Below, in pieces: positions 36,714-44,841 of a stretch of DNA of 64,000 nucleotides (the first letter of the stretch is position 1; every line of letters begins with the position of its first letter). The stretch comes from Xanthomonas sp. Leaf148. GTDB taxonomy: Bacteria; Pseudomonadota; Gammaproteobacteria; Xanthomonadales; Xanthomonadaceae. Below the pieces are notes generated by a model, which saw only the letters and a program-made list of their open reading frames with translations, did no database searches and was not told the origin of the DNA. Position numbers and translations under genes: made by a program. The DNA is taken from positions 190,921 through 254,920 of the forward strand of contig NZ_LMOP01000013.1 of the NCBI RefSeq assembly GCF_001423585.1, read 5' to 3'.

Positions 36714-37823
36714 ATGCCCATCCCCGTCACCAGTCCGCTGCTGCCGCCGCTGGAAGACTTTCTGCCGTATCTGGAACGGATCTGGACCAGTCGCATCCTC
36801 AGCAACGGCGGCGAGATGCACCGTGCGCTCGAGCAGGCGCTGTGCGACTACCTGGGCGTGCCGCATCTGGCCCTGTTGACCAACGGCACCACGGCATTAA
36901 TCACCGCCTTGCAGGCGCTGCGCATCACCGGCGAAGTCATCACCACGCCCTACTCCTTCGTGGCCACGGCGCACTCGTTGCTGTGGAAGAGCATCACCCC
37001 GGTGTTCGTGGATATCGACCCGGTGACGCTCAACATGGACCCGTCCAAGATCGAGGCGGCCATTACCCCGCAGACCACCGCGATCATGCCGGTGCACTGC
37101 TATGGCACCGCGTGCGACACCACTGCGATCACGCGCATCGCCGACATCTACAACCTCAAGGTGATCTACGACGCGGCGCATGCGTTCGGCGTGCGCGATG
37201 CCGGCGGTTCGATCCTGCGTCACGGCGACCTGAGCGTGTTGAGCTTTCATGCCACCAAGGTGTTCAACACTTTCGAAGGCGGCGCCATCGTGTGCCCTGA
37301 TGAGAGAACCTATCAACGCATCGGGCATCTGAAAAATTTCGGCTTCGTCGACGAAACCACGGTGGTCGCACCGGGCATCAACGGCAAGATGAATGAGATC
37401 AGCGCCGCGTTCGGCCTGCTGCAACTCAAGCACATCGACGAGGCCATTGCGCAACGCGGCGCCATCGACGCGCAGTACCGGCAGCGGCTGAGCGCAGTGC
37501 GCGGCATCCGCTGCGTGGCATCGCCGCAGCATTCCAGCGCCAATCACGCGTATTTTCCGATCCTGGTGCAGGACGACTACCCGCTGTCGCGCGATGCGTT
37601 GTATCAGTTGATGCGCGAACACGGCATCCTGGTACGGCGTTACTTCTATCCGTTGATCAGCGACTTCCCGATGTATCGCGCCCTGCCCTCGTCGGCACCG
37701 GCGTGGTTACCGGTGGCGCGCTCGGTGGCCGCACAGGTGTTGTGCCTGCCGATTTTTCCCGGCTTGCATAGCGATCAGGTCGACACCATCGCCGACCTGA
37801 TCGCCGGCGCACAGGCAACATGA
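36714..37823 (+). CDS. vioA: DegT/DnrJ/EryC1 sugar aminotransferase (VioA-like)
   Basis: A 369-residue PLP enzyme of the sugar aminotransferase family. The PLP lysine is Lys182 in SFHATKVFNTFEGGA. Other signatures are TNGTTALITALQAL, YSFVATAHSLLW, DAAHAFGV and NGKMNEISAAFGLLQL. Such enzymes make dTDP-4-amino-4,6-dideoxy sugars from 4-keto precursors, as VioA does for viosamine in P. syringae flagellin glycan. The start is ATG 36714 with GAGG upstream. It opens the island and follows a sigma54 promoter. The exact sugar isomer cannot be read from sequence. Confidence 0.82.
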   Translation: MPIPVTSPLLPPLEDFLPYLERIWTSRILSNGGEMHRALEQALCDYLGVPHLALLTNGTTALITALQALRITGEVITTPYSFVATAHSLLWKSITPVFVDIDPVTLNMDPSKIEAAITPQTTAIMPVHCYGTACDTTAITRIADIYNLKVIYDAAHAFGVRDAGGSILRHGDLSVLSFHATKVFNTFEGGAIVCPDERTYQRIGHLKNFGFVDETTVVAPGINGKMNEISAAFGLLQLKHIDEAIAQRGAIDAQYRQRLSAVRGIRCVASPQHSSANHAYFPILVQDDYPLSRDALYQLMREHGILVRRYFYPLISDFPMYRALPSSAPAWLPVARSVAAQVLCLPIFPGLHSDQVDTIADLIAGAQAT

Positions 37824-37887
37824 TCGCAACACGCTGCACCTGCATTTCAGACTTCCATCTCTTCAACAGGCAACCAGGCGAGATCGC

Positions 37888-38112
37888 ATGACCCAGGCAA
37901 CATTTATCGAGAACTTCCTCTCCGCCACCGACTTCCAGGAACCGGTGGAGGTCACGCTGGAGACCGTGCTGCTGGAATTGCCGGAGTGGGATTCGCTGGC
38001 CGCGCTGGGCGTGATCGTCATGTTCGACATGGAGTACGGCAAGACCATCACCGGCGAACATCTCACCACCGCCGTCACCGTGGGCGATCTCTACAAACTC
38101 ACCGAGGCGTAA
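37888..38112 (+). CDS. Acyl carrier protein of the glycan island
   Basis: A 74-residue acidic ACP. The phosphopantetheine serine is Ser36 in PEWDSLAALGVI. It would carry the short acyl chain made by the next genes and deliver it to the amino sugar. It is not the housekeeping AcpP, which carries a DSLD motif and sits in the fab cluster. It is followed after 5 bases by the KAS III gene. The 64-base gap after the aminotransferase has no promoter I recognise. Confidence 0.88.
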   Translation: MTQATFIENFLSATDFQEPVEVTLETVLLELPEWDSLAALGVIVMFDMEYGKTITGEHLTTAVTVGDLYKLTEA

Positions 38113-38117
38113 GCACC

Positions 38118-39158
38118 ATGCCGACCTCCACGCTGCACAACGTCCGCTTTGCCGGCATGGCGACCTGCGTGCCCAAGCGGGTCGTGTCCAATCTCACCGA
38201 CTGCCGGCCGCAGATCCGCTCCGAACGCGAGCGGCTGGTGCGCAACATCGGCATCGAGACGCGCCGCATGGCCTCGGAGTGGCAGTGCTTTTCGGACCTG
38301 GCCTTCGATGCGACGGAAGTGCTGCTGGACAAGCTGCAGTGGAAGCGCGAAGAGATCGACGCACTGATCGTGGTGACGCAATCGCCGGACTATCCGATTC
38401 CGGCCACCGCCATCATCCTGCAGGGCCGGCTCGGCCTATCGCATGCCACGGTGGCGTTCGACGTCAACCTGGGCTGCTCGGCCTACCCGTTCGGCATCAA
38501 CCTGCTCGGCTCGATGATCGCTGCCGGCGGCGTCAAAAAGGGCCTGCTGCTGGTGGGCGACCGTAGCGCGAACCTGGAAGACCCGATCTTCTCCGACTCC
38601 GGCACCGCCACCGCGCTGGAGTTCAGTGCCGATGCGCCGCCAATGTATTTCGACCTCAACAGCGATGGCAGCGGCTATAAGGCGATCATCCTGCCGGTGG
38701 GTGGTCAACGCGAACCGGTTGCCATGCAGCACCTGATTCCGTTCCGCGAAGAACCCGATGGCCCCTGGCGCCGCGCAACCGACCTGATCCTGGATGGCGT
38801 GGCGGTGTTGAGCTTCTCCACTCAACGTATTCCACCGGCGGTGCAGAAGCTGCTCGACTACACCGGCGTTTCCAAGGATGAGATCGATTACTTTGTGTTC
38901 CATCAAGCCAACCGGATGATCAACGAGACCATTCGCAAGAAGCTCGGCCTTCCGGTGGAAAAGGTGCCCTCCACGTTGCGTGATTTCGGCAACTCCAGCG
39001 GCGCGTCGCTGCCAGTTACCATGAGCGCGCGCATTAACAAGGAACTCGAAGCTGGCCCCAAGCGCGTGCTGCTGTGCGGCTTCGGCATCGGGCTGTCGTG
39101 GGGCACTTGCCTGCTCGACATCGAAGGAGCCGTTTTTCCGGATGTGATTGAATCGTGA
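38118..39158 (+). CDS. 3-oxoacyl-ACP synthase III-like (KAS III)
   Basis: A 346-residue thiolase-fold condensing enzyme with the full Cys-His-Asn triad: Cys120 (NLGCSAYPFG), His262 (FHQANRMI) and Asn292 (FGNSSGASLP). It would condense an acyl-CoA starter with malonyl-ACP, giving a 3-oxoacyl chain on the local ACP. KAS III genes occur in P. syringae flagellin viosamine islands, where the amino sugar carries a 3-hydroxybutanoyl group, so acetoacetyl-ACP is the likely product here (inference). Its TGA overlaps the GTG of the next gene. Confidence 0.88.
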   Translation: MPTSTLHNVRFAGMATCVPKRVVSNLTDCRPQIRSERERLVRNIGIETRRMASEWQCFSDLAFDATEVLLDKLQWKREEIDALIVVTQSPDYPIPATAIILQGRLGLSHATVAFDVNLGCSAYPFGINLLGSMIAAGGVKKGLLLVGDRSANLEDPIFSDSGTATALEFSADAPPMYFDLNSDGSGYKAIILPVGGQREPVAMQHLIPFREEPDGPWRRATDLILDGVAVLSFSTQRIPPAVQKLLDYTGVSKDEIDYFVFHQANRMINETIRKKLGLPVEKVPSTLRDFGNSSGASLPVTMSARINKELEAGPKRVLLCGFGIGLSWGTCLLDIEGAVFPDVIES

Positions 39159-39919
39159 GTATTGCCCCAGACCCGTTCTCGCTCGCCGGCAAACGCATCC
39201 TCGTCACCGGTGCCTCCTCGGGTATCGGCCGCCAGATCGCTATTTCCTGCGCCGAACTGGGTGCCCATTTGGCGATCAGCGGACGCGACCTTGCGCGACT
39301 AACGTCCACCCTGGAGGTGTTGCCGGGCGACGGGCACGTGGCAATTGCGGCAGACCTTGACCGGCAGGAGGACATCGATCGCTTGGTATCCGAAGTCGGC
39401 GTCTTGGACGGGATGGCGCACGCGGCCGGGATTTCCCGACTAGTCCCGCTGCGCCTGGTCAATCGGACGCATTTGGACGACATTTTTTCCAGCAACACAT
39501 TCGCACCGATGCTGCTGACTCGTGGCCTGCTGGCGAAGAAGCGCATCGCCGCGAACGGCTCGCTGGTGTTCGTCGCTTCGGTCGCTTCGCACATCGGGCC
39601 GATGGCGAGCAGCGCCTACGCAGCCAGCAAGAGCGCCCTGCTCGGCATGGTGAGATCGCTGGCGCAGGAAGTTGCCAAAAGCGGCATTCGCGCCAACTGT
39701 ATCGCCCCGGGTTACGTGCGCACGCCGCTGCTAGATGGCTTGCAGGGTAGCGGCGGCAACATGGAAGGGCTGTTCGAACTGACACCACTTGGCATGGGCG
39801 AGCCGGAGGACGTCGCCTACGCCGCCACGTTCCTGCTGGCCGATGCGAGCCGCTGGATTACGCGTAACTATTTCGTCGTGGACGGCGGCCTCACCGTGCC
39901 GATGGATATCTACGCATGA
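39155..39919 (+). CDS. Short-chain dehydrogenase/reductase, probable 3-oxoacyl-ACP reductase (first copy)
   Basis: A 254-residue classical SDR. The Rossmann motif is TGASSGIG (about 18-25) and the active site is Tyr155-x3-Lys159 ([10 protein letters not shown]) with a preceding serine (VASVAS). A late [22 protein letters not shown] segment is typical of FabG-like enzymes. It probably reduces the 3-oxoacyl chain on the island ACP. GTG start overlapping the KAS III stop, and an ATGA overlap with the next SDR, show tight coupling. It resembles the next gene closely enough to be an old tandem duplicate. Confidence 0.82.
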   Translation: MSIAPDPFSLAGKRILVTGASSGIGRQIAISCAELGAHLAISGRDLARLTSTLEVLPGDGHVAIAADLDRQEDIDRLVSEVGVLDGMAHAAGISRLVPLRLVNRTHLDDIFSSNTFAPMLLTRGLLAKKRIAANGSLVFVASVASHIGPMASSAYAASKSALLGMVRSLAQEVAKSGIRANCIAPGYVRTPLLDGLQGSGGNMEGLFELTPLGMGEPEDVAYAATFLLADASRWITRNYFVVDGGLTVPMDIYA

Positions 39920-40653
39920 ACACGCCCGCACGCAACGCGTTTTCGCTCGAGGGCAAGACAATCCTGGTGACGGGAGCGTCGTCGGGACTGGGTCGGCAGA
40001 TCGCTATCGCCTGCGCACAGCGAGGCGCCCGTATCGTTCTCGCTGGCCGCGACAAAGACCGCCTCGCACACACCCACGCGCAGTTGCAGGGAACGGGCCA
40101 CGTTGGTGTGCTCGGCGACCTGACCAGCGCCGCCGATCGCGAGACACTGGCAGTTGCGGCTGGCGCGACGGTACATGGCGTGGTGCACTGCGCTGGCATG
40201 CAGAAGCACTGTCCGATCCGGCAACTGACCGAGGCGGCGATGACCGAGATGTACACGGTCAACTTTCTCGCTCCGGTGATGCTGACGCAGCGCCTGCTGC
40301 AAGCAAATGCCATCGCCCCGCAGGGCTCGATCGTGTTTATGCTGTCCACTGCCGCGCACCTAGGCACGCGCGGCGTGGGGCCGTATTCGGCGATGAAGGC
40401 TGGCCTTATCGGCATCATCAAGTGTCTGGCTCTGGAACAGGCCAAGCGCAGAATCCGGGTCAACGGCATTTCCCCGTCGGCCGTGGCCACGCCGATGTGG
40501 GGCGCCGACCAGCTTGAGGCGCAGAAGGCGCGGCATCCGCTGGGCCTGGGGGAGCCGCAAGACGTGGCCAACGCAGCCGTCTACCTGCTAGCCGACGCCA
40601 GCCGCTGGGTCACTGGAACCAGCCTGGTTATGGACGGTGGCGCGATCCTATGA
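39916..40653 (+). CDS. Short-chain dehydrogenase/reductase (second copy)
   Basis: A 245-residue classical SDR with [20 protein letters not shown] near the N-terminus and Tyr157-x3-Lys161 ([10 protein letters not shown]) in the active site. It shares whole phrases with its upstream neighbour ([23 protein letters not shown]), so they are paralogs. Divergence around the catalytic loop suggests that one may act on the acyl chain and the other on the sugar or an oxidised side chain; the sequence does not say which. It overlaps both neighbours by ATGA. Confidence 0.8.
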   Translation: MNTPARNAFSLEGKTILVTGASSGLGRQIAIACAQRGARIVLAGRDKDRLAHTHAQLQGTGHVGVLGDLTSAADRETLAVAAGATVHGVVHCAGMQKHCPIRQLTEAAMTEMYTVNFLAPVMLTQRLLQANAIAPQGSIVFMLSTAAHLGTRGVGPYSAMKAGLIGIIKCLALEQAKRRIRVNGISPSAVATPMWGADQLEAQKARHPLGLGEPQDVANAAVYLLADASRWVTGTSLVMDGGAIL

Positions 40654-41294
40654 CTCATCCAGTTTTGATTGTTGGCGCCGGCGGATGGGGTCGCGAGGTC
40701 CTGGCGCAGATGCAGGGCGATCCGGCGTGCGGAACGCAGTGGCATCCGGTGGGCTTTCTGGACACGCGCCCCCAGATGCTGGACGGTCTTAGCTGCGAGC
40801 TCGCCATTGTCGGCAGCCCGCTAGCGTACCAGCCACAGGACGAAGAACGATTCGTCTGCGCGATCGGCGATCCGCATTCGCGCCAGCGCTACGCGCAGCC
40901 ATTGCTGGCGCAAGGCGCGCAATTCATTCCGATCATTACCGGCGCCTTCCTGAGCCCCCGCGTTCACATCGGCCAGGGCTGCTTCCTGAGCCATCGCGTA
41001 CAGCTCAGCCCCGACGTGTGGCTGGGCGACTTCGCCAACGTGCATGCCAATACCATGCTCGGGCACGACGTCCATGTCGGTGATTACGCGCAGATCGGGG
41101 CGATGACCTTCGTCGGCGGCGGCGCGCGAATCGGTAAGCACGCCATCGTGCACCCACATGCCACCATCCTGCCCGGCATCCATATCGGCGACAGCGCCGT
41201 CGTCGGCGCCGGTGCGGTCGTGGTGAAGGACGTGCCGGCAGGCGCCAGCGTATTCGGCAACCCTGCCCGAGTCATTTACCACAAGGATTCCTGA
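40650..41294 (+). CDS. NeuD/PglD/VioB-type left-handed beta-helix acyltransferase
   Basis: A 214-residue acyltransferase. The N-terminal PglD_N domain ([21 protein letters not shown], nucleotide-sugar binding) is followed by hexapeptide repeats (about 95-205) with [14 protein letters not shown] and [24 protein letters not shown]. The catalytic histidine is probably that of MLGHDVH. It would transfer an acyl group to the 4-amino group made by the aminotransferase; P. syringae VioB is the nearest functional analogue. The donor may be the island's ACP. Coupled by ATGA overlap to the second SDR. Confidence 0.8.
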   Translation: MTHPVLIVGAGGWGREVLAQMQGDPACGTQWHPVGFLDTRPQMLDGLSCELAIVGSPLAYQPQDEERFVCAIGDPHSRQRYAQPLLAQGAQFIPIITGAFLSPRVHIGQGCFLSHRVQLSPDVWLGDFANVHANTMLGHDVHVGDYAQIGAMTFVGGGARIGKHAIVHPHATILPGIHIGDSAVVGAGAVVVKDVPAGASVFGNPARVIYHKDS

Positions 41295-41306
41295 GGAAGC
41301 CCGCCG

Positions 41307-42452
41307 ATGCGATCGCGAATGCACCCCAGCTACTACCTGTCGACGGAGATCTTCGAGCGTGAACAGCGCAAGATCTTCCGCAAGGTCTGGCTCTTTGCCG
41401 GCCTTAAGATGCTGCTGCCTGATAACAACTGTTTCATCACACGCAAGCTCGCCGGCATTCCGGTGTTGATCCAGAACTTCCATGGCCGGCTTCGCGCGTT
41501 CGAGAACGTCTGCCTGCACCGCAGCGCGCTGCTGCAGACCACTGCGGTGGGAAAGCGCCCGCTGGTCTGCCCTTACCATGCATGGAAGTACGACGCCGAC
41601 GGCCGGGTCGAGAACATCCCCGAATGCGATGCCCTCTATGGCTTCGGCAATGAGGAACGTCATGGTCTGAAGCTGCGCGAGTTCGCTTTGCGCGAGGTGG
41701 GCAATCTGCTGTTCGTCAACCTCGACGACACGCCAATCCCACTAGAGGCGCAGTTCACGCCGGAATTTCTGCGCTCGCTAGAAAGCAGTTCCAGCATCTA
41801 CGACAGCGAGGTCATGGTGACCACCTGGCAAGGCCGATATAACTGGAAGCTGGCCTACGAAAACCTGCGCGACGCAAACCATCCGCGATTCGTTCACCCA
41901 AAGAGCCTGGCGCGCACGGTCAAGTTCATTCCGCGCATCGATCGTGCGCTGCTGGAGGACTCTTCGCAGCCGCTGGCCGACACCAGCCAAGCCGGCCTCC
42001 GCCGCGAGATGGCGCGGTTCAGTAGTGGCGGCGCTGACGCCCCGCTCCCCGAGCTCAAGCACGTCGGCTGGCACGACAAGGTGCAGCGTTGGGGCGATCA
42101 AGACGTCTACTACAACTGGCTGGCGTTCCCGAACATGCACATTGCCAGCGCCAACGGCGGCCGCTCATTCACGCTGGAGAACCATACCCCGGTGGCGCCG
42201 GACCGCACCGACCTGGAGATCTACTGGTTCACGGCGCGCAAGACTCAGCCCTATGCGGGCTCGCACCAGGTGCTGCTGGCGCAAATGCACGGCAGCAAAT
42301 TGGTAGTTGGCGAAGACGTGGAAATCTTGGAGCAGGTGCAAGCTGCACTGCACGCCGACGCGCCAGTGCCATACCAGGGCGCCTACGAGTCGACCAACCG
42401 GCTGGTCGAACGCTGGTACGCAACGTTAATGGAGAGCGATCATGGCATCTAG
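41307..42452 (+). CDS. Rieske [2Fe-2S] non-heme iron oxygenase
   Basis: A 381-residue oxygenase alpha subunit like those of ring-hydroxylating and related Rieske oxygenases. The Rieske cluster motif is intact: Cys69-x-His71-x16-Cys88-x2-His91. The mononuclear iron site has NWKLAYENLRDANHPRFVH with His192 and His197, and a probable facial Asp337 (GEDVEIL). Asp189 is the bridging acid. It needs a reductase, which is not encoded nearby. Inside a sugar-modification operon it might oxidise the sugar or the N-acyl chain, adding a group not explained by the other enzymes. It overlaps the next gene by 11 bases. Confidence 0.85.
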   Translation: MRSRMHPSYYLSTEIFEREQRKIFRKVWLFAGLKMLLPDNNCFITRKLAGIPVLIQNFHGRLRAFENVCLHRSALLQTTAVGKRPLVCPYHAWKYDADGRVENIPECDALYGFGNEERHGLKLREFALREVGNLLFVNLDDTPIPLEAQFTPEFLRSLESSSSIYDSEVMVTTWQGRYNWKLAYENLRDANHPRFVHPKSLARTVKFIPRIDRALLEDSSQPLADTSQAGLRREMARFSSGGADAPLPELKHVGWHDKVQRWGDQDVYYNWLAFPNMHIASANGGRSFTLENHTPVAPDRTDLEIYWFTARKTQPYAGSHQVLLAQMHGSKLVVGEDVEILEQVQAALHADAPVPYQGAYESTNRLVERWYATLMESDHGI

Positions 42453-43065
42453 GTGGATCGTGGGCGCCGGCCCGTTCCTGGACGTGGTGGTTGACACCTG
42501 GCAGCAGGCGCTGCCGGACGAGTCGTTACAGCGGCTGGAGATCCCCATGCGCGAGGACCATACGTTCGACATCGAACCTCTTCAGCGCATCGATGGCGAC
42601 AACCGTGGTGCGTTCGTGGCGTTCGATGAGCGCTTCGGCAACTTCAGACGCATGGAGCTGATGCGCGCGGCGATGGAACGCGGGCTGCGGCTGGAGCCGT
42701 TCGTGCACCCGACCGCACTGGTTGCGCGCAACGCATCGATTGCTGCCAACGCCTTCATCGGCCCCTATGCGGTCATCGGACACGGCTGCCAGATCGGCTA
42801 CAACAGCGTGGTCCTTGCAGGCGTGCAGATAGGACACGGGACTCGTATCAAACCCTCGTGCTGGATAGAAGGAGGGGTACAGGTATGCGCGCATGTAGAG
42901 GTGGAAAGCCATTGCACCATCCGCGCCGGCACGGTGCTCCAGCGCGGCATCAAAGTCGGCCGCGGCTGCGAACTGGGGTGGCCGCAAGCCTATGCCCACG
43001 ATATCCCGGCCCGGACCGTGTTCGACCCGCGCTACGACGCACCGATCCATGTGTATGGCCAGTAA
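42442..43065 (+). CDS. Second left-handed beta-helix acyltransferase (NeuD-like)
   Basis: A 207-residue protein with an N-terminal domain resembling a degenerate PglD_N (MASRWIVGAGPFLDVVVD lacks the full glycine motif). Hexapeptide repeats follow, about 85-185 (HPTALVARNASIAANAFIGP, YAVIGHGCQIGYNSVVLAGV, IGHGTRIKPSCWIEGG). The His of AVIGHGCQIG is a candidate catalytic base. It may add a second acyl group, or serve the Rieske product. It overlaps the Rieske gene by 11 bases, so both are probably translated together. Confidence 0.75.
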   Translation: MASRWIVGAGPFLDVVVDTWQQALPDESLQRLEIPMREDHTFDIEPLQRIDGDNRGAFVAFDERFGNFRRMELMRAAMERGLRLEPFVHPTALVARNASIAANAFIGPYAVIGHGCQIGYNSVVLAGVQIGHGTRIKPSCWIEGGVQVCAHVEVESHCTIRAGTVLQRGIKVGRGCELGWPQAYAHDIPARTVFDPRYDAPIHVYGQ

Positions 43066-43083
43066 TCCATTGGAGGCGGCAAG

Positions 43084-43743
43084 ATGAAAGACTACGCGCT
43101 GAAAAGCGGCGAGCGATACCACACCCTCGACCCGAACCTTGTCGGCGGAGACCACTTGTGGCGATACCGTTACGCGGCTTCTCGCCTCGCCGGTGGCGAC
43201 CGACAGCTATTCGGCGCAGACATCTTCTGCGGCTCCGGCTATGGCGCCGCGCTGGTGGCGCGCCAAACACAGGCATCAATCCTCGCGATCGACGGATCGG
43301 AAGAAAGCATCGCTCTCGCCGGGAGCAAGATCCACGCGCCGAACATCATCTGGGCGGCCAAGTTGTTCCCCTTCGATCTTCCCGATGGATGTTTCGATTT
43401 CGTCATGAGTATGGAGTCGATGGAACACGTGAAGAATCACGAAGCATTTTTCTGGGTGTTGACGAAATCATTGAAGCGCGGCGGGCAGCTTTTCATTTCC
43501 TGTCCTAACGAAAACGTCATGCCCTACACGGGCTACAAGTGGCACTACCGCCACTTCGTTCCTGCGGAGGTGCGTGCGCTCGCTCGCGAGAATGGGCTGG
43601 AGGAAGTCGCTGCATTCTCGACCGTATGTTGCGGATTCAAGGATGGCAAGACCGCAGTGTTCTATCCGCACCAGATGGGTAATGACCAGCCGCGGGATGT
43701 CGAAGTCGGCGACACCATGTTCTTCGAATTCCGGAAGCACTGA
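43084..43743 (+). CDS. Class I SAM-dependent methyltransferase
   Basis: A 219-residue Methyltransf_11-like protein. Motif I is DIFCGSGYGAALVA, an acidic post-I residue ends ILAIDGS, motif post-II is FDFVMSMESMEHV, and LKRGGQLFISCPNE follows. In P. syringae flagellin glycan, a methyltransferase puts a methyl group on the modified viosamine; a sugar O-methyltransferase is the natural guess here. Codon use seems a little less GC-rich than in the flagellar genes. A GGAGG ribosome site precedes the ATG. Confidence 0.82.
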   Translation: MKDYALKSGERYHTLDPNLVGGDHLWRYRYAASRLAGGDRQLFGADIFCGSGYGAALVARQTQASILAIDGSEESIALAGSKIHAPNIIWAAKLFPFDLPDGCFDFVMSMESMEHVKNHEAFFWVLTKSLKRGGQLFISCPNENVMPYTGYKWHYRHFVPAEVRALARENGLEEVAAFSTVCCGFKDGKTAVFYPHQMGNDQPRDVEVGDTMFFEFRKH

Positions 43744-43744
43744 C

Positions 43745-44695
43745 ATGCGCATCTACGCCGCCGGCTGGGCTCTGCAGAGCCCAGCGCTCAACTTCTTCAA
43801 ACGATTTCTGCGACTGAATGCGATGCAGCTATCCGGCATCATCTACCCGCGCCAGATACCGGACGACCTCGACGGCATTAAGGTGCTGGACTTTGATGCC
43901 GCCCGCAGCGTGGTGCGCATGGACGACATTGTCCTTGAGTGCCACCGCCCCGGTCTGGCGGATGTGCGGCTGGGTGCCGATCTGCGGGACTTCTTCGCCA
44001 CGCTGGGAATCCGAACGCAGGGGGTTGCCGAGTTCATCAGAGACCTAGTGGACCAGGACCATGGGGACCGGTTGCGCTTCCCCCTCGCCGGCGTCACGTC
44101 GTCGGACCTGCGCAGGCTGCGCGATTGTCCCGTACCGCATCTCATCGGCAACGGCTTCGCCGATCTGCGCTCGCACCAAGTCGCCATCCAGTTGGACGCG
44201 ATCGCCAGGAGCTGCGATTGGGACCAGATGCTTGCCTTCGACGACGACCGGACGCCGGACGACGAGCTGCGCTTCTTGCTCTGCGATCTGTACGCGTATG
44301 GTGCGCTCAAGCGCGTACATGTGCTGGACACGCCATTGCCCTTTCTGGAGGCGCTGCTGAGTTGGCGAATCCAGGAGCCCGACGCCGAATTGGACGTGGA
44401 GTTGTCGACCGCTGCTGCCGAGGCGCTGGGGCCACAGCTGGAATTCTACCGGCGCAGCCTGGGCTGCCTGCCTGTCGCCGAGGCGATGACCGACGCCGTT
44501 TATCTGTCCGGTTCCGCCGACGCGATCGCTTCTCTTCACCCCGAGCGCGCCGTCGTCCCTTCGGTGTTTTTCATGCGACGTTCGATCCTGGACCTGGGCA
44601 CCCTTCGCCACGCGCTTGATTCGCGCCCGCACCGGCTCTTGCTACGTCAGCCAGACACCGATCCGGGCAACCTGATCGCAGCGCTGCTGAACTGA
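43745..44695 (+). CDS. Unrecognised 316-residue protein of the glycan island
   Basis: I do not recognise a family. The soluble, Leu/Asp/Arg-rich protein has no signal peptide or membrane segment. The first 50 residues (MRIYAAGWALQSPALNFFKRF ... GIIYPRQIPDDLDGIKVLDFD) resemble a small Rossmann-like or PglD_N-type fold. The rest is helical, with acidic patches (FDDDRTPDDEL). It starts 1 base after the methyltransferase stop, so it is an operon member. A link to sugar or flagellin modification is inferred only from position. Its last bases overlap the frame of a possible tiny ORF at 44707. Confidence 0.7.
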   Translation: MRIYAAGWALQSPALNFFKRFLRLNAMQLSGIIYPRQIPDDLDGIKVLDFDAARSVVRMDDIVLECHRPGLADVRLGADLRDFFATLGIRTQGVAEFIRDLVDQDHGDRLRFPLAGVTSSDLRRLRDCPVPHLIGNGFADLRSHQVAIQLDAIARSCDWDQMLAFDDDRTPDDELRFLLCDLYAYGALKRVHVLDTPLPFLEALLSWRIQEPDAELDVELSTAAAEALGPQLEFYRRSLGCLPVAEAMTDAVYLSGSADAIASLHPERAVVPSVFFMRRSILDLGTLRHALDSRPHRLLLRQPDTDPGNLIAALLN

Positions 44696-44706
44696 AAGGA
44701 AAGCGC

Positions 44707-44841
44707 CTGGACCCAGATGCCCTGTGGGCCGCCACCTATTGCCGAACGCCGGCCGCGTTGGACTCCCTGTTTTCGAATCTCCCCGACGAAATGTTACGAG
44801 TCCTAGTTATCCAATCCTCGAACACGGTCCGCCCGGCATGA
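44707..44841 (+). CDS. Possible small CTG-start ORF or gene remnant, 44 codons
   Basis: The frame from CTG 44707 reads LDPDALWAATYCRTPAALDS and continues to a TGA at 44839-44841 that overlaps the glycosyltransferase ATG as ATGA. AAAGGA lies 6 bases upstream of the CTG. Codons are mostly GC-ending in the first half, as in real genes here. It could be a tiny coupling ORF for the giant glycosyltransferase, a remnant of a lost gene, or chance. Confidence 0.35.
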   Translation: MDPDALWAATYCRTPAALDSLFSNLPDEMLRVLVIQSSNTVRPA

